Shown: positions 13,695-27,728, numbered from the stretch's first letter. The stretch: 64,000 nucleotides of DNA from Chamaelirium japonicum (GCA_947650365.1 OX393557.1:31774209-31838208); one strand, 5' to 3'. The notes: generated by a model not told the origin, from the sequence alone. Translations and numbers: made by a program.

Positions 13695-14278
13695 TGTAAC
13701 GCCCTGATATTTTACGGATTAATTCAACCCGTATAATACTGGGGTGTTAGGAATAAAAACTTGATATAAATAAATTCCATCAAATATGGAAATTACTGAG
13801 CCAATCTCATTAAAACATCATTGTTTCATACAATTTATTGAGATCGAAAGCCTAAAGCTAAGACTTTCCACATTGACATATCATAATCCAGCTCCGTCAT
13901 CGTCATAGAAAGGTGTGTAGAGTGGGTCTTCAACTCCTTCTGGGTCGACCCCCGATCGCTCCTCATCCTCTTCGGGTACTGCAGGGTTTGTCTCTGTAGG
14001 GTGCACATCATCTGTAGGGGGGTGAGTCTAATCCACTGACTCACCTATTAAACCTAGTTCCTTCAAGGTAAGATATATATACTAAAATAACAGTGAACAT
14101 GACTATAAACAGTAATTAAAAAAATCATTGATCATCCGATTCCCTTTTAGGATCAAACCAGGGTAGGAATCACAATCATACTCGGGCACTTTTTGTCTGA
14201 CACAAGGCTAGTCCCACACCTAGGTTTCTTTTTGGCCTCTGCCAGGGCTAGCCCCACACCCAGGTTACTTTTTGGCCT

Positions 14279-14572
14279 GTTATAAAATATTAGTGCAAAA
14301 ATGCAAGACTTTATATTAGAACCCATGATCGCTCTAAACTAGAGCCTAAGAAGGTTTAGGCTAACCAGTAGAACAATTTATAATTTCTGTTAAAAATCAA
14401 CTAACATTAAATATATAGATTATCAAGGTAAACTGTATATTTAATGTTAGTTGATTTTTAACAAAAATTATAAATTGTTCTACTGGTTAGCCTAAACCTT
14501 CTTAGGCTCTAGTTTAGAGTGGTCATGGGTTCTAATATAAAGTCTTGCATTTTTGCACTAATATTTTATAAC
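14279..14572. mobile_element. Foldback MITE nested in the solo LTR
   Basis: Nearly perfect inverted repeat: GTTATAAAATATTAGTGCAA at the left end is matched by TTGCACTAATATTTTATAAC at the right. Inner arms such as AGAGCCTAAGAAGGTTTAGG also pair, leaving a short central spacer around 14415-14430. The arms are about 130 bases each with very few mismatches, so insertion or conversion is recent relative to the LTR. It is non-coding. Confidence 0.85.
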
Positions 14573-14635
14573 GGGTTGAAACCCGAATTTAAATGGGTTT
14601 AAACTCATACCCGACCCGATAACCCGGGGTGTTGT

Positions 14636-15165
14636 GAGGCGACGCTCGGCCGGAGGTGGTGGTGGCGGCCGGAGGTGGTGGCCGGCCGGGGATGGTGGCG
14701 GCGCCGGTGGTGGTGGCCGGCCGGGGATGGTGGCGGCGTCGGTGGTGGTGGCGGCGGCGCGGCGGCCGACGGCCGGAGGTGGTGGTCGGCCGGAGATGGG
14801 TGGCAGCGCCGGTGGTGGTGGCCGGAGGTGGTGGCGGCGGCGGCGCGGTGGTCGGAGGTGGTGGTCGGCCGGAGATGGGTGGCGGCCGACGGCGGCGGCG
14901 GGCGCCGACGGCGGCGGCCGGCGACGACAGGCGGTGGCCGGCGACGGGGGTTACTGGTGGCCGGCGGCGGTGGCCGGCGGTGGAGACCGGCGCCCAGAGG
15001 CGGTGGCCGACGGCGGCGGCCGGCGACGACAGGCGGCGGCCGGCGACGGGGGTTACTGGTGGCCGGCGGCGGCAGGCGGCGGCAACCGGCGGTGGAGACC
15101 GGCGGCCGGAGGCAGTGGCCGGCGGCGGCGGCGGAGGGTGGTCGGCGCCGGGTGGTGGGGCCCGC
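14636..15165. repeat. GC-rich GGTGGTGGCCGGC minisatellite in the LTR
   Basis: About 530 bases built from CGGAGGTGGTGGCCGGC-like units, very G-rich on the plus strand. All plus frames read Gly/Arg/Trp-rich and the minus frame Pro/Arg-rich, so the long frames come from composition and not from a gene. Runs of GG and GGG make G-quadruplex formation plausible. Confidence 0.75.
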
Positions 15166-15210
15166 TTGGTCGCGAGGACTTGTGTGCAGATATCTGTGGG
15201 AGGGGGGGTT

Positions 15211-15216
15211 TATATA
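15211..15216 (+). promoter_or_regulatory. TATA box of the solo LTR
   Basis: TATATA within GGGTTTATATAGGCC, downstream of the GC-rich block and about 510 bases before the LTR end. This is a plausible LTR core promoter by position only. Confidence 0.5.
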
Positions 15217-15726
15217 GGCCATCCGGGAATACAAAGAGTCCCGGGGGCTTTATTGCAAATCGATCGTTTCATATTCTGGCTGTCCGATTTGGAAACGAAT
15301 GGTCACAGATGTCGATTGGTATTCCATGTGTCGTTTCGTATTCTGGCCGTTCGATTGTAATCGAACGGTCAGATGACGCCTGGTATTCCTAGTTATAGAA
15401 TAACAATTATTTTTAATATATTTGAACAGAAAAGTTTTAAGGGATTTTTGGTTAGAGGAAATTGTTTTAAGAATTTAATAAAAGGTCTTGAGTTCGAATC
15501 CTTCTATTGGCTATTTATGTTTACATATATATATATAGCCTTTTTCTTTTAAATTTTTAATGCTTTAAATGAGTTCAAAACAAAAAAGTTTATATATGGT
15601 TTTTAATCGTTTCGACGAGACGAACGCAATGGTGCCGTCTGATTTTTATTTTAAATTTTGTATCAAAAATTCTTATTATATAGTTTTAAATTATATTAAA
15701 ACATTAATATTTTTGGGGATGTTACA

Positions 15727-16637
15727 CGTCTGGATGAAGGGAATCCAAGTAATGTTGCTTTCGTATCATTTCTGCAACAAGTAAGATTACTTCATTTAAT
15801 AATGATTTACTTTATTTATAAAGTTAAAATATTTATGAAATAAATGATTGATATTATCTTTTATTACTCTAGATCGGAACAAATCCAGAAGAAATATTAC
15901 AAATCCCATCAGAAATGCACAAGTCTCGAACCCTCTCTAAGTTGCTAACTAGGGTTTACCCGCAGTTGCATGCGTTGGGTACGGTTACCCTAAGTTATTT
16001 AACAGAACGAATAATTTTATCCGCACGAAATGACGATGTCAACGCAATTAATAATGCTGCGTTAGATCTGTTTCCAGCGGAGCCTATAACTTATTTTGCT
16101 GCAGACAAGATATCAGAAGATGATAATGATCAAACGATTACAAATCGATATCCTAATGAATTTTTAAATTCATTGAATCCATCAGGGTTACCGCCGTTCA
16201 AGTTAGAACTCAAAGTTGGATATCCAATAATTTTACTACGAAATATTGCACCAAAGGACGGTCTCAGTAACGGCACGCGATTAATGGTTGTAAGATGCGC
16301 ATCACGTATAATTGAAGCTCAAATTCTATCAGGAGATAAATTTGGGAGTTTGATCTTCATTCCAAAAATATCCTTAACTCCGTCGTCGACTGAATTGCCA
16401 ATACACATGACTAGACGTCAGTTCCCAGTACGGTTAGCATATGCGATGACAATCAACAAATCTCAAGGACAATCAGTAAAAATTGTTGGTGTTGATCTGC
16501 GTACACCTGTGTTTAGTCATGGACAACTATATGTGGCTCTTTCAAGGTGTACAAATTTTGATCGTATAAGTATACTACTTCCCGATGATAGCCCCAGTTC
16601 TACAATGAATATTGTTTATCCTGAGGTCCTATTATAG
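15727..16637 (+). pseudogene. Helitron Pif1-like helicase, C-terminal half
   Basis: This resumes the helicase after the solo LTR. The segment 15727-15780 continues the frame (DEGNPSNVAFVSFLQQ), and a GTAAGA-CTAG intron at 15781-15872 is followed by an open exon 15873-16637 ending TAG. The exon carries the conserved C-terminal helicase signatures: [34 protein letters not shown] and [11 protein letters not shown]. It has no internal stop, in contrast to the five stops upstream. Helitron helicases usually end shortly after the ALSR motif, so this end is natural. Just after the stop, CCAAGTAAGTAT could be a donor joining downstream exon-like segments. Confidence 0.88.
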
Positions 16638-17660
16638 TTATAAGATATCCAAGTAAGTATCTTGCACCACCGTCAAATATATTATTTACTCTTAAATGTT
16701 TAAATAAAAATACTATACTAGTTGATCTATTTATTATAACATCTGAAATTAATTAATACTTCTCTATCGTTGGATCACAGAGTCATGTGTGCAACGAGAC
16801 CTATATAACCTGTGTGGTATGCGCGACCGATCAGTTACTTTCGTAAGCACTTTGACTATAATTTATTGTTTATTATTTTTTTGTTAAATCTTTAAATAAT
16901 AACACCTGAATATTTTTTATTTTTAAATAGCTTCTGTACCAAGGATGTGGATATACTACACTACACACGGATGTGGATGTGCGACGAGTGCATCACTGCA
17001 GCACTGGAGTGATTTGTAGTTTCAAAATATCTATAGATAAAAATATATTGGAAAGATTGGAAAAAATCAGAACGGTTTTTATTATCTAGCATATGTTGTA
17101 CTGTATTGTAGTGATTAAACATCGTGATAATATTGGAGTGCGATTATTATGTTATAGTATATTAAAATTTACATCTTTATTGTTCTTTCTCATACACAGC
17201 CACGTATGGGCAGACTGAGTGTGGTGGGCACCAGCGGTGACGTGGCTTGGCGGCTCAGGTTAAGCACCTATAATATGGATCTCTTAATTAGAAGAGCATG
17301 GATTGAGATGGAACTGAATTGTATGTGTTTTCGAAAGAAAATTTTAAAATTATATTTATAATTTTACAAATGCATAGATTTGATGATATTGATCATGCAT
17401 TTCAGAAAGAGAGGTTCTTAGTGTCTTAGAGCGTCATATTGAAGAGCAAAACATGATACGAGATGCGACAGTCTGGAGAGAGCGCCAGGCTGTTCAACGT
17501 TATCGGTTACGGTTACAGATGAGGCAGCGACGACAGGAGGAGTGGCGCCGGCGACAAGAGGAGTGGCGACGACGACAGGAGTGGCGGCGATGATAGGCTG
17601 CAGGTGTTGAGGCTGCAGAGAGCACGTCTTCGACGATGAGAGTCTAATTTTAGTATGCAT
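16638..17660 (+). other. Exon-like segments after the Helitron gene; shared module
   Basis: Segments bounded by splice-like signals lie at 16781-16842 (ATCACAG / GTAAGC), from 16931 (TTAAATAG), at 17200-17320 (CATACACAG / GTATGT) and at 17406-17593 (CATTTCAG / stop). The last two read SVVGTSGDVAWRLRLS and, after splicing, an Arg/Glu-rich tail (IEEQNMIRD, then EEWRRRQ repeats, likely coiled coil). Splicing creates TAA at the junction here, whereas the second copy at 46463-47128 has CAA. The 17170-17640 stretch, intron included, is roughly 90% identical to that copy by eye. I do not recognise the protein. It could be a 3' part of the Helitron transcript or an independent element. Confidence 0.6.
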
Positions 17661-17697
17661 CCATGATATTGTAGTTTTTGTGAACATATCTATATCA

Positions 17698-17830
17698 TGT
17701 GTCAAGCTTATTATGCTCCTCATTTAGCTAGAGATTTCTTTTATATTTAAGGTCAGCTCTATTTGTCAAGCTTATTATGCTCCTCATTTAGCTAGAGATT
17801 TCTTTTATATTTAAGGTCAGCTCTATTTTG
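17698..17830. repeat. 66-bp tandem duplication
   Basis: GTCAAGCTTATTATGCTCCT through AAGGTCAGCTCTATTT occurs twice in direct succession with almost no mismatch, indicating a recent duplication. Confidence 0.85.
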
Positions 17831-19616
17831 TTAATGGTACACTTGAATCGAGGAATGAGTATTATGATATTATGTTAATAAAGAAATAAAAAAGACTTAT
17901 ATCAGCTTCATATAATTGGATTGATTCTTTTTTAATCCGAGCTCAGGATTACAGATTTTTTTAAAGAGAGATGCAACAAATTTCTCTCAAGGCCAGTTCT
18001 ATGGGTCTGATTGGGAGAATAGGCATGAGGTATTAAATTCGTTTTTGAGAGAATAGCCCAAACCCATATATAAGGTTTTGTTTCTTGGGGGTTTGTGTTA
18101 TCCAAGGGATGTAAATTGCTATCAATTCAGTTTCCTCTGGGCTTTTTTTTATGAACTTTATCCCTTTATGATTCTTTAGTTTCTGAGTAGATTTTTGAAT
18201 GAAAAGTCCATGCTATCCCCATTATATCGGTATTAGAGCATGATTGATCCATCTTTTGGGTAGGTTTTTGTATCATTTTCAGAACTTGCATGCATACTTA
18301 ACAGGGACTTAGGCCTTCCCTTAATAGTCCTAATTTATAATGAATACATTTATGGCTTCCCTTGGTTGTTATTTTGTCATGAATTTCAGTTTTGAATTCC
18401 TGTTCATAGCAATTCTCTCTTTATATCAATTTTCATTTGGAAGCATGCCAAGACATAGGGTTCTGTCTATGCTTCTAAGACCCACTAACGACTTTTTGAC
18501 AGTAATTATAAAGACTTGATTGCGACTGGATGACCTTTATTACTTCAAATACTTGGAGTTGCAGGTATTTCCTTCCATAGATCGTGTGGTTAATCGGTTT
18601 GGATAGTTTTATAAACTTGATCGCATTTTGACCTCTTTCTTTTCTACTTGAAGGGATCTGCTTCGCCTCTCAGTGCTGCAATGGCTTGACGACCACTCTT
18701 TCCTTTTTAAAGTTGCAACTGAGGAAGACAATCATTAAAGATGATCCACTGTAGGTATTTCCTTATATAGAATTCATAATGAAGTAATCAGGCCTCTATT
18801 TTGTTTAGAAATTGTTTGAAGTATGATGTTCGCATGGGTTATGATTGAATTTTGAATGAATCGGTTTCAAGCCAAAGTCTCTTACTTTGGTTTCATCTTT
18901 TGCACAAATTGCCACCGAGCTGCATACCCTAATCATTAGTTTATCGAATGGTTTTTTTGTTTGGTGCAACACAAGTACTCATTAACCATCTGTCACGACG
19001 TAATATCTGATCCATAGTTCTTACCCATTCCAAATTGCGGATCGTACTACCTTTCCATTCTTATTTTGTTACTTTCTCCGGTGCCCCTCTGCTCGACTGC
19101 ATGACGTCGACTGCGAGCATGCCGGTACCGCTCTACACTCCGCCGATTGCGGACACGCCGCCGACCACTGCCGCCACCGACTGCCAATAGCAATCTCGAT
19201 AAGGCCACCTCCCATTTTAATTTCATTTATATTTGCTCTTTTTATGCCATAAATTCACATTTCTTTGTTTATTTTTTCTTTATTGTTTTGCTTCTGTATG
19301 TCCTACACTTATTTTGATAAATTTTTTATACCTCTATTTAATTTTCTTGAGAATTTGATTTATGTTAGAGATATCATTCATTTTTAAAATTTTTTAACAC
19401 ATCTGTTCAATACTTAGTATAATATTATTTTTTGATCAGTCATGTTTGCAACAAATGGTTGTGATCGTGCCACTTCAAGTTGAACTATTATGCTAGCTGT
19501 TTTGGCAACTGTTAGTTGCTAATCCTAGACCACATACCCCTTCTATTTTAAACTTTCAATAATAATCTATACAAAAAAAAAATATTTGGGGGTAAAGTTG
19601 ATCCAGTTTTATTTTG
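17831..19616. other. No recognised gene
   Basis: AT-rich sequence with no sustained frame. A C-rich patch at 19080-19190 has a short Thr/Pro-rich frame that I cannot assign. Helitron 3' ends have a hairpin and CTRR, and I could not place one with confidence here. Confidence 0.5.
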
Positions 19617-19621
19617 TCAAA

Positions 19622-19777
19622 ATAGATCCAGTCAGAGGACGACAACTACATTGGGGAATTAGGTACAAGATTATTGAAGGGATTGGTCGAGGGCTTCTTT
19701 ATCTTCATGAAGACTCTCGACTCAAGATTATTCTTCGGGATATGAAGGCAAGTAACATCTTGCTAGATGTTACTTGA
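19622..19777 (+). pseudogene. Receptor-like kinase fragment (CRK/DUF26 type)
   Basis: A 50-residue fragment of the kinase C-lobe of a plant receptor-like kinase: [20 protein letters not shown], then [16 protein letters not shown]. This is the single exon surrounding the catalytic loop in cysteine-rich receptor-like and related kinases. The catalytic HRD triad reads LRD, so the proton-acceptor Asp is present but the His is lost. The frame stops after ILLDVT, before the DFG motif. With no ectodomain, transmembrane or other kinase exons nearby, it is a relic. The fragment call is firm; the subfamily is likely. Confidence 0.82.
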
Positions 19778-20171
19778 CCTCATGTATGCCAACATAGAAT
19801 TCATTGAATTCACATTTATTTTAGCCACTCGACCTATTTATTTACTTTAAAAAAGCATCCAATTCACTGAATTCACAATTATTTTAAAATTCTTTTTTTT
19901 AATTTGTGTGTGTGTGTGCTCTATGCTATCAAAATCAGGATGGATGACTAAAGACGATCGTACCAAGTAAAGGATGATTGTATCTTTAGCTGTGTTCGGT
20001 GTTCCTTCCTCCAATAGCAAGCAATCTTCAGGTTAGTTCTACTTTAAGCGGTGGAGTTTACTATTGAATTGCTGAATTTAATCTGATATTTATAGTTTGA
20101 CACAACAATTATTGTTGAGAGGAGCATGAACATGTACCTTCTGAATACCCTTTTTTTTTTGGAAGTGAGTG

Positions 20172-20545
20172 AATGCGCTCAGTTTTATAAATTCATAGCA
20201 TCAAGGTTTAGGGACTCCCAGAAGGTCCCATGGGACGATGCATTACAAACATCAAATCTAGCACGGTCATGCTCGACTGTGTTGGAGCCTCTGGGGCAAT
20301 GGAGAATAATTGCAGTCGGGATAGCCTTCAGTGGAAATCTGCAGTCCGTGATGGTAGATGCAATACATCATGGAGGATCATGATTCGGGTGTAAAAGGAG
20401 GTCCGAAATGGACTTAGCATCGCCTTCAAAAGTAAGTTGAGATCCCATAACGTTTGAGGCAGCTATGAGGGCAGACTTCATCGCCGCAGCTTGGGTAAAT
20501 AGCGGATCCTTGGAGGTGATTCTAGAGGTGACCGCAGAGTTAATG
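20172..20545 (-). pseudogene. LINE-derived RNase H fragment
   Basis: The minus-strand frame reads AAAMKSALIAASNVMG, then LTFEGDAKSISDLL, and later ILHCPRGSNTVEHDRARF. This order (alanine-rich helix, the E-G/S-D acidic motif, and the HxPR-x-N-x-x-H/A-D motif) matches the RNase H domain at the end of plant non-LTR retrotransposon polyproteins. It contains one in-frame TGA near 20364, where most relatives have Trp, and ends soon after. No reverse transcriptase is visible alongside. Confidence 0.68.
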
Positions 20546-22015
20546 CTTTAATTATTTCATCGTTTTCCAGCTTTTATGTGATTAAGGTAACAGCAGCTCA
20601 TGTAAATGTGAGTTTGTGATCATTTTGTGAACCGATTTTGCAATGGAATCTTCTGTTTTGTTCGACTGATGCTGATGCTAACTGTTATTTTAAAAGACCT
20701 ATTGAAGAATGTAGAATGTGGGGCAATTAACTTGGAGCCTGTTCCTGATGAACAGGACTACAGCTTATGGAGCCTACAAGTTTCGAATCGGGTGTTGGAA
20801 TGAATCGATCGAGAGCTAGCGATGACCTACTGCTGATTGCGCCAAGAATTTAAGGTGGTGAAGCTATTCAAAAGCGGATCATACGGATTTTGTCAAGTTT
20901 TTGTTTCAGACTTCTATATGGTGGAGAGCATTGCTTGAAACAGTCTCTATATTGTGAGAATGTTGTTTAATAACTAATTTCATACAACTGCCACTCTGGA
21001 AAAATCTCAACTTCCTCATCATAAGTCACATTATGATCCTTTGCTATAAATTTAGGGTCATTAGAAGCTACTTCACATGCCTAGAAGCTCCAATAGAGGT
21101 CATCAAATCTATTTTATTATATTAAAGCAATAAGGATAAAAAAATTGTAGATTATTTAAAAATAATTAGAAATTGGGGGAAAACCCTAATATCCCCCCCC
21201 CCCCCCTCTCTCTCTCTCTCTCCACAAACACGCATTCGCGCACGCATACACAGGGTTCTAAATTTTTTGGGTGTGTATATGAATGAGAGGAGGATGATCA
21301 ACGGTATTGTTGCTGCTACAGTAAAATACATCCTGCTACATGTTATAGTATAGATAGACTAATAAGAAACTCGAACAATGTCCGGATGAACTTGACGCAC
21401 GCCACTTGGCACAGACATCATCATAGATGTCCAAATATTACTTACTGATATTGTATTTCAGAAGTAGCTATCTTTATTATTCCAAGCAATGACAATGCAT
21501 TAAGTTAAAAAAAATATTAAATATACCTATATGGCGGTCCAACTGTCGTTCTAGGAACTTCTCTAGACAGTCATCGGGCTTCGTAGAATTTGAATTTATA
21601 TATATGACGGCTAGCAGCTCCATCGTAAAAGAAAGCACTAATTCAATGGCTTTTGCCACCGAATTATGTAAGCAATAGCATGGCCCCAGCACAACTCCTC
21701 AAATTCGACAGCCTGAGAAAAAGAGCAGAGAGAGATCCATACAAATTGAAAGACTTTTTTTTCGATTCTTTTTTTTCATGTTGATCCAAAATGTCATGCA
21801 AAGTTAATTTTGTAGAGAAAATAATATAACGAGAATATTTTAGAGAGAAAAGGTTGTAAATATTATGAAGAGTGCGATGCAGTGGTCGTGTATGACCCCC
21901 CTCCCCCCTATCGAAATAATATCGTTGCCCATGAACTATCATTGTCTCCCTCAAAATATTGCCATCACCCTCTAAATATTGCCCATGAAATAAATCTGCA
22001 GATTTTGCTTCGACC
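20546..22015. other. No recognised gene; short C/CT tract
   Basis: AT-rich sequence without convincing frames. A run of C followed by CT repeats lies at about 21195-21222. Nothing else is assignable. Confidence 0.5.
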
Positions 22016-22016
22016 A

Positions 22017-22133
22017 TTTGACCCTCTTAGAAGTTTTGGAATTTGATGAAAATTTGTGAGGATGATCATCTTACCCTAGACAACACCCTCACCAAATTTT
22101 ATCAAATTCCAAAACTTCTAGGATGGTCAAACA
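22017..22133. mobile_element. Small foldback element beside an AT tract
   Basis: Inverted arms TTAGAAGTTTTGGAATTTGA and TCAAATTCCAAAACTTCTAG with GAGGATGATCATCTTACCCTAGA between them. The central GAGGATGATCA and the arm sequence resemble family A. It is separated from the long (AT)n tract by about 50 bases. Confidence 0.7.
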
Positions 22134-22182
22134 ATGTATCAAAGCAGCAAAAAACGCTGCTTTGATAGGCAGCATCTCATTC

Positions 22183-24476
<2,294 letters not shown>

Positions 24477-25027
24477 TGATGCAGGAGATCGGACCCCTCC
24501 AAAAGAGGCAGTTACAACCAGCACATGCTTCTCCAAAAAAGGCAGCTACAACCAGTCCACACTTCTCCAAAAGAGATAGCTACAACCAACCCATGCTTCT
24601 CCAAAAGAGGCAAGCTATCGTGCCTCCCTCCTAAAGATGGCAGCTACAATAACTTAGAAGGAAGGCCATCCAATCGCTAGAATCCAAAGAAGAAAGATGT
24701 TAATGGCGACAAATCGGTATCCACGTGATTTTGCACCAAGACCATAAATTGGGCCAGATTCATCAAAGGCTCTTAAGGAATGTTATTAATTTTTTATTTC
24801 ATTTATATATTTTTTTTCTTTTTAGTACTTGGCTAAGCCCTATATAAAGGCCCACTACTAGCATGTAATGGGAATCCAGATTTTGATATTTCTAATAAAC
24901 TGATTATTATGCCCAAAGTTATTGTGTCTTGTGAGATTCGAGAGAGTTATTAAGAGAGGATCGTTGCATCTTTCCTCTATCATCATTTGAATAACACGTG
25001 CTCCTCTTTGACCTTGCTTCTGCTACA
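24477..25027 (+). mobile_element. Probable 5' LTR of a disrupted LTR retrotransposon
   Basis: A TG start (TGATGCAGGAGATCGGACCC) is chosen by inspection; the end TGCTACA lies six bases before a primer-binding-like TGGTATCAGAGC (25034-25045), complementary to initiator tRNA-Met as is usual in plant LTR elements. A TATATAAA box is at 24841-24848. At 24496-24655 a unit of about 36 bases (CTTCTCCAAAAGAGGCAGCTACAACCA-like) repeats about four times. No matching 3' LTR was found, so the left border is uncertain. Confidence 0.55.
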
Positions 25028-25773
25028 CCAAGTTGGTATCAGAGCAAGAATTATCCTTCTCCGATGGCAACTCAGCATGGATCGAAAGACCCCAACTCCG
25101 CAAATGGTAATCTGGGAGTACCGACCCTTAAGGGCCTCGTGGCTTCTTATCGGGAGGTGAAAGCGGATATGATCGGGATACGGGAGATCCTTGTGAAGAT
25201 AACACATGCTCTCGATCTCAACTAGATTCCCGAAGGACTTCCTCGAGCGCACCAAGCAAATTAGCAAACCCACTGCGAGGAAGGTCCAAGCGCCACCATC
25301 AAATCGCTTCAACGGAATGACATCCTCCATGATGACGCACAATGCCAAGATCGTAGGACTCTCTATGAAGAATATTCAAGCGATGAGAAGACCCCACCCC
25401 CACAGTATGATCCCTACGATGGTGATCGACAATCGTCTTATGGGAGGATATGGCGGTCGCTACTCGAGAGGTCATGGATTCCCACTCAGATGAGGAGGCA
25501 ACTATGGTGGTCGCAGCGGCTACAATCGTGGTGGCTATGGTGGCTACAATGGTGGCCATCTCACATGCACCACCACCCCAAAACCGTTGGCCATGCACCA
25601 AGAACAAATCGTGTGGTCGGGTCTCGGCGACCAGTCCCAAAGGCAAGTGGTTCGGGCACCCCTAGTCGGCCGTCCGGTATCTTTTCTGGTTACCAAATGG
25701 GGCCTCACCCCTCGGGTCCAGCGAGGTCGCAAGACCTGCACCATTTTCACCTAATCTACTTATGGGGAGAAGG
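25028..25773 (+). pseudogene. Leader and gag-like remnant, cut by the Copia insertion
   Basis: The primer site is followed by an ATG at about 25063 starting MATQHGSKDPNS, then a region whose frame is broken several times. Further on come Tyr/Gly/Arg-rich stretches (GGYGGRYSRG near 25440; WW-rich in another frame). This is where gag is expected, but I recognise no capsid domain or zinc knuckle. The sequence stops being related at 25774, where the Copia LTR begins. Confidence 0.45.
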
Positions 25774-27726
25774 TGTTGTAGCTCGTGTGTCCTTAGCGTG
25801 GATTTTCTGTATTAACATTAATAAAGATGACTTTGGTTATTGCTTTAATTAGAATACTACTCTGGTATATGATAATACTCATATAATAAAAAAGGACCCT
25901 AGGGAACACAGTAGGCCACTGAGGCGCATAGAGGATCCATGCTTGGGAGACCCAGTGGACCAGTTCTGTGTAGACCTAGAACTAATTCACAGCTTTGGTG
26001 ATGCTGGTCGCTTCACCGAGAATAAGCTGTTGGCAGGTAGAGGATGTGGTGAAGTCTCCACCACGGGAACGTGGGATTCCCATTCACCTGACCAAGCATG
26101 ATGATCGTGTTGAACAGGAACCAAGACGGTGCACAGTTCAGTGATTCAGACACTGGTGCAGAAACCGTCTTACTACTATAGATAATCTATCCTTAACCCT
26201 GAGGGACCATGCTCACTGGGCCAACCAGTTGAGTGGTGCTTTGATGTGCCAACGTGTGCGGACCTTCCATAGTCCAATGCCACGGTATGTTGGGTTACCC
26301 GGCTGGCGCTTGAGTGACATGTAATCCCTACAGGTTATCCGACGTCCAGTATTGGATGGGTGCGTTTTGATGAGTCAATCTATCCACACAGTTAACCCAG
26401 GCCAGGTGGTTGTCAGTATGACTGATGATGTTCCGGATGCTAGGCATAGCACTGGAAGGTGTGTGGTGTTATAGATGACAAGTCATCAAACCCTAGTCAA
26501 ATGATCGATCGGGATCTGAAGGTGCTCCCCACCGGCCGAGTCGTATCATGGCACCAATAATAGGAGGGATAAGGATTATCGGAGTATAGTAGAGAACAGG
26601 GTTACGAGGGAGTAACATAAGTTAAGGATCACTAGAGTTCAACTCGCGTCGCACTCTGGGTGGCTACACGGGTTAATCGGATTAGGGCTGATTAACGGAA
26701 CTTTCGGTGTGTCACCGGAACAGTTAATCAGGGATCCGGTTGGAGCTAGAGATCCCGAACCCTGAAGGTTCCACCCTGTCGTTGCGTATAGGAATTGTTC
26801 CCCGACCTAGTTGGATACGTTGGATGCGAAGTAACGCGATGGAACGCAAGCCCGGAGCCAAAGAACCTAATTCACTTGTATTACGGGTCGTAGGGGTATT
26901 TTGGTAAATACTAAAATATGGCTCAGAACATATTGAATATGGATCTTAGATTGAGCGGAATAATTCCAGGAGCTCACAGACGCTGACGGAACTCGATTCT
27001 GAGTAGCGCACCTCACTCAGTCTCACTTTCAGTTTTTCGCTTTTTGTGAAGGGCGTTTTCGTCTGGACTTCACGATAGACACCCGGAAGACCTAAATCTG
27101 ATCCCCCCTCATCCCTATCCACCTAAGGGCCGGCCCTAGGCTCCTTAGAGCCATGGGAGATCGGCCCTATAAAGTAAATAGGAAGGGGAGGGCCGACCCT
27201 AATGGTTCTACTCCCTCCCCTCCAAAAATCCGACCCCTAGTCCTCCTCCTTTGTGGTTTCGGCCAAGGAAAAGAGAGGAAGAAGGGAGAAGGAATAGGAA
27301 GGAAGGAGAAGGAAGAAAGGAGAAAGAGGAGGAGAAAATCTCGAGGCTCGCCATCGTCTTCGCAACGGATTCTTTCGTCGGCTCGAAATCCTTGCACTCA
27401 GAGACGGGATTTCGAGGATTCTTCAATTCGCAAAGGACAAGGTGCTATCTGACAGTTTCCCTCGCGATTCAAGTGCGGTTTTTCATTGTTCCATAATCTC
27501 CGGATCATAGATCCATAAGATATGATGAATCTAAACACCTAAGTAGATGCATGCATGTCTTCCGTAGATCGTATTATGCCTCTAGGGTGTCCGTACATAT
27601 GCTAAGATCATAGATTTGCATGTAGATTATTTTTATCACGAATTGTAATGAAACATACACCGTATGATCTTCGGATCTTTCTTTTGCTTCTGCTGCGACT
27701 CCAATTAGCGGATCCAATATCCAACA
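25774..27726 (+). repeat. 5' LTR of the Copia element
   Basis: 1,953 bases. TATAAA lies at 27168-27173 and a purine-rich segment follows, corresponding to the transcribed start. Compared with the 3' LTR it has about 167 extra bases around 25921-26088. A short CTGA repeat at the edges suggests the 3' copy lost this stretch by a small deletion. Otherwise the two LTRs differ by a few percent by eye. Confidence 0.93.
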
Positions 27727-27728
27727 AT

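Larger units (their letters stand above)
13695..15726 (+). mobile_element. Solo LTR in the helicase gene (TSD CGTCT)
   Basis: It begins TGTAACGCCCTGAT and ends GGGGATGTTACA, a near-palindromic start/end pair typical of plant LTRs. The five bases before (13690-13694, CGTCT) and after (15727-15731, CGTCT) are identical. Removing the 2,032 bases and one duplicate brings the NMRL motif directly in frame with the downstream helicase sequence, so both borders are exact. There is no internal polyprotein, primer site or second LTR, so it is a solo LTR left by LTR-LTR recombination, or less likely a small non-autonomous element. It carries a nested foldback element, a GC-rich repeat and a TATA box. 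Confidence 0.88.

Noticed and set aside
14605..15392. Long Gly/Arg-rich and Pro/Arg-rich frames
   Set aside because: All frames on both strands are open because of the GC-rich minisatellite inside the solo LTR; there is no domain or codon pattern.
15490..15505. B-box-like GAGTTCGAATCC
   Set aside because: No matching A box, stem structure or target duplication; probably chance within the solo LTR.
16638..17700. Helitron 3' terminus (hairpin plus CTRR)
   Set aside because: Several CTAG/CTAA words exist but none has a convincing adjacent hairpin, so the element's end was not called.
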